NCBI RefSeq assembly: GCF_000737195.2
Contig: NZ_JALM01000026.1
Location: 1-36,051 of the forward strand
DNA length: 36,051 nucleotides
Direction: 5' to 3'
From: Sciscionella sediminilitoris
Lineage (GTDB): Bacteria; Actinomycetota; Actinomycetes; Mycobacteriales; Pseudonocardiaceae
Positions 30,980 to 36,051 of the stretch are shown here, piece after piece. Within the stretch, counting starts at the first letter, position 1, and each line of letters starts with the position of its first letter. The notes below the pieces were generated by a model. The model saw only the letters and a list, made by a program, of their open reading frames with translations. It ran no database searches and was not told the DNA's origin. Both the position numbers and the translations under genes were made by a program.

Positions 30980-32166
30980 CCCGTCTCCTCGAGCTCGGCC
31001 GCCGCGGGAACCGAGGCGAGTACCTGGAATCCGTCGGTGGCACGCGTGGTGGTGAGCTCTCCGCCGACCGCGGCCAGCCGTTCGCGCAGCCCGCGCAGCC
31101 CGTTGCCGTCACCGGCCCCGTTCTGTTCGGCGCCCTCCTTGCCATTGTCCGTGATCCGCACCCAGCGTCTGCCGAGCCGGACCTCGCAGCGATCCGCCCT
31201 GGAATGCCGGATCACGTTGGTGACCGCCTCGCGCACCACGTAGCCGAACACCTCCTGCAGCTTCGGATCCACATCGTCGACCGCGTGCGGCAGGTCCGGG
31301 GTGATCTGGGCCGCCTGCAAGGACATCCGCGCCCCGGCGATCTCCGCGGGCAGCGAGGCGGTGCGGTAGTTCGACACGGTCGCCCGGATATCGGCGAGCG
31401 CCTGGCGGGCGAGCTCCTCCACATCCCGTACCTCCGCGGTGGCCTGGTGCTCGCCCTCGCCGCCCTCCTCGCGTTCGAGCATCCGGCGGGCCAGCCCGGC
31501 CTTGACGGTGATCGTGGTGAGACTGTGCCCGAGGATGTCGTGCAGATCCCTGGCGAGCCGCTCGCGTTCCTCGGCGACCGCGAGCTCCCTGATCTCCCCG
31601 CGCGCGGCCCTCAACCGTCCGATGGTGAAGGACAGCATCATGAAGCCGCTCATGCCGAAACCGAGGCCGAGCATGGCGCCGATCTCGCCCCATTGGATGC
31701 CCTCGCTGCTGAAGTACATCACCGCCAGCATCCCGGCGACCGTGCCGACCGCGAGCAGCCTGCTGTACCGCACCGGCCACAGCATGATCGAGATGACCAC
31801 CGGATAGATCAGGTACATCAGGTTGTCCGGCGAACCGGTGAACACCGCGGGCAGCGCGCCGAGCGCGTACATCGCGACCACGAGCTGCACCCGCGCCCGG
31901 TGCGAGCGGTACAACCCCCAGGTACCCGCGAGCCCGTACAACGCGAGCAGTGCGGTGAGCGCGATATAGGCCGGCACCGCCACCGAGGCCGGGTACTCGA
32001 CGGCGATGTCCTTGCCCATCACGTAACCGAACGGGATCCAGAGCCACACGCCGATCCGGCGGCCGACCAGGAAGCGCCGCGAGTTCACCTCGGCGTCGTG
32101 CTGCAACGACCAGTCCGGCCACTGATCCGGCCGGTACTCGTAGACGTCCTTCTCCTGTCGGGGCAC
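30976..32166 (-). CDS. sensor histidine kinase (HisKA_3/DesK type)
   Basis: A 396-residue kinase. A short N-terminal hydrophilic segment (about 40 residues) precedes five or six membrane helices (about 40-182). HisKA_3 follows with the phosphorylated His209 in ERLARDLHDILGHSLTTITVK, then a HATPase domain with EAVTNVIRHSRADRCEV (N box), ITDNG and GNGLRGLRERLAAVGG. No extracellular sensor domain is visible, so sensing through the membrane segments is likely, as in DesK or BceS-like systems. GTG 32166 is chosen; an ATG at 32223 would overlap the permease gene by 17 bases and add 19 residues, so it is a real alternative. Confidence 0.9.
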   Translation of the reverse strand: MPRQEKDVYEYRPDQWPDWSLQHDAEVNSRRFLVGRRIGVWLWIPFGYVMGKDIAVEYPASVAVPAYIALTALLALYGLAGTWGLYRSHRARVQLVVAMYALGALPAVFTGSPDNLMYLIYPVVISIMLWPVRYSRLLAVGTVAGMLAVMYFSSEGIQWGEIGAMLGLGFGMSGFMMLSFTIGRLRAARGEIRELAVAEERERLARDLHDILGHSLTTITVKAGLARRMLEREEGGEGEHQATAEVRDVEELARQALADIRATVSNYRTASLPAEIAGARMSLQAAQITPDLPHAVDDVDPKLQEVFGYVVREAVTNVIRHSRADRCEVRLGRRWVRITDNGKEGAEQNGAGDGNGLRGLRERLAAVGGELTTTRATDGFQVLASVPAAAELEETG

Positions 32167-32206
32167 GCCGCCAAGGGTACGACGGGCCCCGACAGGAGGC
32201 CGGGTC

Positions 32207-32938
32207 TCATCCGCGAGCGGCATCGCGGCGGTAGCGCAGCATCACCAGCGCGCCGAGCACGATCGCCCATGCGGCGAGCACTCCGGCGGCCGCCCCCAGG
32301 TTCGCGGAACCATGGCCGACCGCGCCGTGCCCGATATCGGCCATCCAGTAGCTCGGCAGGACCTTGGCGACTTGGCCGAGCCAGTGCGGGAAGATCGCGA
32401 TCGGGATCCACAGCCCGCCCAGGAAACCGCACAGCAGCATCGGGACCATGGTGAACACCGGGATGGTGTCCGGTGTGGCCAGCTGCCCGATCAGCAGGCC
32501 GAGCACGGCGAACGGGATGGCGGACAGCCACACCCCGAGCACCAGCTGCACCCAGCCGCCCGCGGAGAGGCTCGCCCCGTCGATCCCGCCGACGATCGAG
32601 ACCAGCAGCACCGGGATCAGCCCGACGAACATGCCCACGATCCCCTTGCCGAGCAGATACTGCACCGGAGTCAGCGGGGTGAGCCGGAGCTGACGCTGCC
32701 AGCCGACCGCCCGTTCCTGTGCGGTGCGCGCCCCGGTGAACATCGTGCCCATCATCGCGCCGAAGGCGGCCATGCTGGACATCAGCGCGGTCTTGGCATT
32801 GATCCCGCCGACTTCTCCCGACCCCCAGATCCCGGAGAAGATGAAGTAGTACAGCACCGGCATGCCGACGGTGAACACCAGCGCCCGCGGCGAGCGCAGC
32901 GCCCTGCGGGTTTCCAGGGCCAGATAGGTCAGGTTCAC
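32207..32938 (-). CDS. ABC-2 type transporter permease
   Basis: A 243-residue membrane protein with six hydrophobic helices and the ABC-2 family pattern: ALETRRALRSPRALVFTVGMPVLYYFIF at the start, SSMAAFGAMMGTMFTGARTAQERAVGWQRQLRLTPL, the VPMLLCGFLGGLWIPIAIFPHWLGQVAKVLP segment, and ILGALVMLRYRRD at the end (parts quoted). It forms the membrane channel for the ATPase encoded immediately upstream, overlapping it by four bases. Export of a drug, lipid or peptide is likely; the cargo is unknown. Coupling to a two-component system suggests antibiotic or membrane-stress response. Confidence 0.92.
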   Translation of the reverse strand: MNLTYLALETRRALRSPRALVFTVGMPVLYYFIFSGIWGSGEVGGINAKTALMSSMAAFGAMMGTMFTGARTAQERAVGWQRQLRLTPLTPVQYLLGKGIVGMFVGLIPVLLVSIVGGIDGASLSAGGWVQLVLGVWLSAIPFAVLGLLIGQLATPDTIPVFTMVPMLLCGFLGGLWIPIAIFPHWLGQVAKVLPSYWMADIGHGAVGHGSANLGAAAGVLAAWAIVLGALVMLRYRRDAARG

Positions 32939-33855
32939 GCCGCCTCCTCCCCTTCGGTGGTCAGCGCGAGGAAAGCTTCCTCGAGGCCGACCGCGGTGAT
33001 CTCGATGTCGTGGGCATTGCCGAAGTGCGCGAGCAGTTCGCGGATCGCCAGGTCCGAGTCGTTACAGGCCAGTTCGGCCCGGTCCCCGCGCAGGCTCGCC
33101 GCGCTCACCCCGCGCAGCGCGGCGAGCTGGCCCTCGTCCGCCCCGGGCACGACCGCCTTGATGGTGCGCCCGGAAGCGGCCGAACGGACCTCGGCGACCG
33201 AACCGTCCGCGACCACCCGCCCGGAGCGCATCAGCACCACCCGGTCGGCGAACTCCTCGGCCTCGTCCAGATAGTGGGTGGCGAACAGCACGGTCTTGCC
33301 CGCCGCGGTGAACTCGTGCATCGAGCGCCAGAATTCGCGGCGGGTGCCCACATCCATGGCCGCGGTCGGTTCGTCGAGCACGAGCAGGTCCGGATCGCAG
33401 ACCAGCGCGACCGCGAACCGCACCCGCTGCTTCTGTCCCCCGGAGAGCTTGGTGCAGCGGCGGTCGGCCAGCTCGGCGACCCCGGCCCGGCGCAGCGCCT
33501 CCTCGACCGGCATCGGGTGCCGGTGCAGCGAGTGCACCAGCCGTACCGTTTCGGCGACCGTGGCGTCCTCGAGCAGCGAGCCCTCCTGCAGCATCGCGCC
33601 GATCATGCCTTCGGCGACCGCCTTTCCCGGTTTCCTCCCGAAAACCGAGACCTCCCCAGCGTCCGGTGTGGACAGTCCGAGCAGCATGTCCACCGTGGTC
33701 GATTTGCCCGCCCCGTTCGGTCCGAGCAGCGCGACCACCTCACCGGGCGCGATCAGCAGATCGACCTGCTCGACCGCCTGCACCTCCCCGTACTTCTTGG
33801 CGAGGCCGTCCAGGCTGACCGCGGCCCCGCGCACTGTGTCCGTCTTCGTTCGCAT
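32935..33855 (-). CDS. ABC transporter ATP-binding protein
   Basis: A 306-residue ATPase. Walker A is GPNGAGKST (45-53), the Q loop lies in GAMLQEGSLLE, the signature is LSGGQKQR (137-144), Walker B is LLVLDEPTAAMD (157-168) and the H switch is ATHYLDEAEE. A C-terminal extension after about residue 220 is typical of the drug-export (DrrA-like) ATPases. The ATG at 33855 begins MRTKTDTV; upstream codons in frame do not look conserved. It is the first gene of the operon with permease, kinase and response regulator. The divergent gap contains TGACA-type repeats that may be bound by the response regulator. Confidence 0.94.
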   Translation of the reverse strand: MRTKTDTVRGAAVSLDGLAKKYGEVQAVEQVDLLIAPGEVVALLGPNGAGKSTTVDMLLGLSTPDAGEVSVFGRKPGKAVAEGMIGAMLQEGSLLEDATVAETVRLVHSLHRHPMPVEEALRRAGVAELADRRCTKLSGGQKQRVRFAVALVCDPDLLVLDEPTAAMDVGTRREFWRSMHEFTAAGKTVLFATHYLDEAEEFADRVVLMRSGRVVADGSVAEVRSAASGRTIKAVVPGADEGQLAALRGVSAASLRGDRAELACNDSDLAIRELLAHFGNAHDIEITAVGLEEAFLALTTEGEEAA

Positions 33856-33901
33856 ACCCCGATCCTGGCCGCCAACCGCGTGCGAGCCCGCTACCACGCG
33901 T

Positions 33902-33926
33902 CATGACCGCACCATGACAACTGTCA
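33902..33926. promoter_or_regulatory. candidate response-regulator operator in the ABC/peptidase divergent gap
   Basis: TGACA-AC-TGTCA (33915-33926) is a perfect inverted repeat with a two-base spacer. CATGAC occurs at 33902-33907 and again at 33913-33918, 11 bases apart, about one helical turn. This spacing suits a dimer on one face of DNA. The LuxR-type regulator of the operon is the natural candidate. Confidence 0.5.
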
Positions 33927-33953
33927 GGGGCGGCGATACGGCAGGATGAGGGG

Positions 33954-34682
33954 GTGAGCGCAGCGACACCGACCATCCTGGCGACCTCGGGCGGGTACCG
34001 GCTCGGGAACCGCATCCCCCTGGAGTTCAACAAGCTGATCCAGTACGCCGTCGAGCTCGCCGGAGTCGAGGGACGGGCGCCGAAACTGTGCCACATCGGC
34101 ACCGCGATGGGCGATCAGGACGCCTTCCACGCCCGGTTCGACGCCGCGGGCAGGCACGCGGGTTTCAGCACGAGTCACCTGAACCTGTTCCCGATGCCCC
34201 CGGTCGCCGATATTCGCGGCTTCCTGCTCGAGCAGGACGTGATCTGGGTCAACGGCGGATCGGTCGCGAACCTGCTCGCGGTGTGGCGGGTGCACGGGCT
34301 CGGCGAGATCCTGCACGAGGTGTGGCAGTCCGGGATCGTGCTCGCCGGGGTCTCGGCCGGGTCGATCTGCTGGCACACGGGCGGTGCCACGGATTCCTTC
34401 GGACCCGAGCTCCGGGTGGTCACCGACGGGCTCGGTTTCCTGCCCTACGGCAACGGGGTGCACTACGACACCGAGGAACTGCGCCGCCCCACCGTGCAGC
34501 GCGCGGTGGCTTCCGGGCAGCTGCCGCTGACCTACTGCACCGACGACGGGGCCGGGCTGCTCTACCGGGGCACCGAACTGGCCGAGGCGGTCTCCGAACG
34601 CCCGAGCGGCGGCGCCTACGTGGTGCGCGCGGACGATGCGGGCGCGGTGACCGAGGACGCGCTCACCGTGCGGCGGTTATAG
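33954..34682 (+). CDS. peptidase E-like (S51 family) protein
   Basis: A 242-residue protein of the class I glutamine amidotransferase-like fold. The nucleophile is Ser134 in LAGVSAGSICW; Asp147 (GGATDSFG) and His170 (GNGVHYD) would complete the S51 triad, with spacings near those of E. coli PepE. PepE cleaves N-terminal Asp-X dipeptides. WVNGGSVANLL is another family signature. The start is GTG 33954, with AGGATGAGGGG just upstream. It diverges from the ABC operon and converges on the acetyltransferase gene with a six-base overlap. Other S51-like proteins have cyanophycinase activity, which is less likely given the short length. Confidence 0.88.
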   Translation: MSAATPTILATSGGYRLGNRIPLEFNKLIQYAVELAGVEGRAPKLCHIGTAMGDQDAFHARFDAAGRHAGFSTSHLNLFPMPPVADIRGFLLEQDVIWVNGGSVANLLAVWRVHGLGEILHEVWQSGIVLAGVSAGSICWHTGGATDSFGPELRVVTDGLGFLPYGNGVHYDTEELRRPTVQRAVASGQLPLTYCTDDGAGLLYRGTELAEAVSERPSGGAYVVRADDAGAVTEDALTVRRL

Positions 34683-35114
34683 CTCCTTCTCGAAACACCG
34701 CGCGCTCTCGTCCCCTGCCCATTTGCCGTAGCGGGGAATCGGGCGGAATCCGGACTTCACGTAGAACCGCATCGACTCCGGCTGGGGTTCGCCGGTACGC
34801 AGCCGCAGGGTCCCGATCCCCCGCCGGATCGCGAACCCCTCCGCCACCGCGAGCAGTTCCGCGGCGAGCCCGGTCCCCCGCTGCCCGGGCACGACGTACA
34901 TGACATCGAGTTCGGCGGCCGCATCCGTCAACGGGGCCATGGCGATGCTGCCGACCGGGCCCTGCTGCCCGAAGGCGAGCCAGAAACCGTCGAACCGAGT
35001 GGCCGGCATCGGGTTGGGCGCGCGGAACCCGTACCGCAGCTGGATCTCCTCCCACAGCGCGTCCATCATCGCCACCGCCTCGCGGCTTTCCTGCCCGACC
35101 GCGCGGATGTCCAT
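34677..35114 (-). CDS. GNAT-family N-acetyltransferase
   Basis: A 145-residue GNAT domain. The acetyl-CoA pyrophosphate loop is VVPGQRGTGLAAELL, followed by the AEGFAIRRGIGTLRLRTGEPQPESMRFYVKSGF block (parts quoted), and ending RPIPRYGKW. The substrate is unknown; the short early LWEEIQLRYGF and PNP segments resemble members that act on small amines. The start ATG 35114 overlaps the epoxide hydrolase stop (TGATG), so both genes are translated together. It converges on the peptidase gene. Confidence 0.9.
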   Translation of the reverse strand: MDIRAVGQESREAVAMMDALWEEIQLRYGFRAPNPMPATRFDGFWLAFGQQGPVGSIAMAPLTDAAAELDVMYVVPGQRGTGLAAELLAVAEGFAIRRGIGTLRLRTGEPQPESMRFYVKSGFRPIPRYGKWAGDESARCFEKEL

Positions 35115-36051
35115 CAGGTCAGGTTTCCGAAGAAGGCGAGTATCTCCTCGGTCAGGACGGCGGGCTGTTCGAGCGCCGCGAAATGCCCGCCGCGGTCGAA
35201 CTCCGACCAGCGGGTGATCGTCGGCAGCTGGCGTTCGGCGACCGAGCGGATCGGCAGGACGATGTCGTGCCCGAACACGGCGACCCCGAGCGGGACGGAC
35301 AGTTCCCTCGGCGGCCGCATTCCGCCGCCGGTCTCGTAGTACAGCCGCGCCGAGGACCCGGCAGTACCGGTCAGCCAGTACAAGGTGATGTTGGTGAGCA
35401 TCCGGTCCCGGTCGACCGCATCCTCCGGGCGGTCCGCGCAATCGGTCCAGTCGTGGAACTTCTCCGCGATCCACGCCAGCTGCCCGACGGGGGAATCGTG
35501 CAGCCCGTAGCCGAGGGTGCGCGGCCTGGTGCGCTGGATATCGCGATAACCGGAGAGTTCGCGGAAATAGCGCTTGTTCCACTCCAGCCGTTCCTGTTCC
35601 TCGGCGGTGGGCTCCTCCGGCGCCACGGTGCCGAGCATGTTCACGTGCACCCCGACCACGTGTTCCGGATCGATACGGCCGAGTTCGAGCGAGATACCGG
35701 ATCCCCAGTCCCCGCCCTGCGCCCCATAGCGGGGGTAACCCAGGCGGGCCATGAGTTCGGCGAACGCCGCGGAAACCCGGCGCAGATCCCAGCCACTACC
35801 GGAAAGCGGCGTGGAGAATCCGTAACCCGGCATCGAGGGGATGACCAGATGGAATTTCCGTGACAGCGGCTCGATCACGTCGAGGAATTCCACCACCGAA
35901 CCGGGCCAGCCGTGGGTCAGGATCAGCGCGATGGCATCCGGATCGGCCGAGCGCACATGCAGGAAATGGATCCGCTGCCCGTCGATCTCGGTGGTGAACT
36001 GCGGATAGGAGTTCAGCGATGCCTCGTGCTCGCGCCAGTCGTACTCGGTGC
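35114..36051 (-). CDS. epoxide hydrolase (alpha/beta fold), 5' end outside window
   Basis: The reading frame is open to the right edge, so the N-terminus lies beyond it; 312 codons are visible. The epoxide-hydrolase N-terminal part shows EYDWREHEASLNSYPQF and IDGQRIHFLHVRS, followed by LTHGWPGSVVEF (oxyanion HGWP), the nucleophile aspartate in AQGGDWGSGIS, and the general-base histidine in DRGGHFAALEQP. This is the bacterial/fungal EHN-domain type, which acts on aromatic or aliphatic epoxides; some relatives act in secondary metabolism. It is coupled to the GNAT gene downstream. The product is normally about 380-400 residues, so roughly 70-90 are missing. Confidence 0.9.
   Translation of the reverse strand, partial: TEYDWREHEASLNSYPQFTTEIDGQRIHFLHVRSADPDAIALILTHGWPGSVVEFLDVIEPLSRKFHLVIPSMPGYGFSTPLSGSGWDLRRVSAAFAELMARLGYPRYGAQGGDWGSGISLELGRIDPEHVVGVHVNMLGTVAPEEPTAEEQERLEWNKRYFRELSGYRDIQRTRPRTLGYGLHDSPVGQLAWIAEKFHDWTDCADRPEDAVDRDRMLTNITLYWLTGTAGSSARLYYETGGGMRPPRELSVPLGVAVFGHDIVLPIRSVAERQLPTITRWSEFDRGGHFAALEQPAVLTEEILAFFGNLT

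Overview
This is a GC-rich actinomycete chromosome segment, most likely from the Pseudonocardiaceae or a close relative (an inference from codon use, gene content and gene order; no rRNA is present). The backbone lepA – rpsT – holA – comEC – comEA – degV – octT – gpgP – rsfS – nadD – proA follows, in the same relative order, a block I recall from Mycobacterium tuberculosis (lepA Rv2404c through proA Rv2427c). I see no insertion sequence, prophage, tRNA, rRNA or CRISPR array. No gap between genes exceeds about 240 bases.

Layout. 1-1549: the end of a surface beta-propeller-like protein, then an alpha/beta hydrolase. 1555-5746: lepA with a VOC-family gene upstream, a pentapeptide-repeat gene, an EamA-type transporter, and rpsT with a structured leader and a strong terminator. 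5858-9018: holA, then a divergent SAM-I (S-box) riboswitch controlling a threonine-synthase-family enzyme, then bluB. Compared with mycobacteria the riboswitch gene and bluB interrupt the holA-comEC neighbourhood. 9028-20142 is a long unbroken minus-strand run: comEC, comEA, degV, octT, gpgP, rsfS, nadD, a TetR gene, a RibD-type deaminase, a RibD-type reductase, proA, and a FAD monooxygenase that diverges from its probable TetR regulator.

20987-26054: a large membrane acyltransferase with an SGNH domain, a DoxX protein, a macro-domain protein, and a zinc-starvation module. In that module a CobW-like Mrf protein diverges from cysteine-poor L28 and L33 paralogues, with a Zur-box-like palindrome in front of each side. 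26051-30303: a hydroxyacid dehydrogenase, an LppZ-like lipoprotein, a yeast-type cytosine deaminase whose end overlaps an antisense AlkA-type glycosylase by 181 bases, and a DUF218 protein. 30374-33855: an ABC transporter plus two-component operon (ATPase, permease, histidine kinase, LuxR-type regulator). 33954-36051: a peptidase-E-like protein, a GNAT acetyltransferase and a truncated epoxide hydrolase.

The most interesting point is the SAM-I riboswitch directly in front of a threonine-synthase homologue. SAM feedback makes better sense for methionine supply than for threonine supply. The gene is therefore a candidate MetM, the threonine-synthase-like enzyme reported in Streptomyces to make homocysteine from O-phosphohomoserine with a sulfur-carrier protein. 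No carrier gene lies beside it here. The second coherent system is the Zur-type ribosome-remodelling module.
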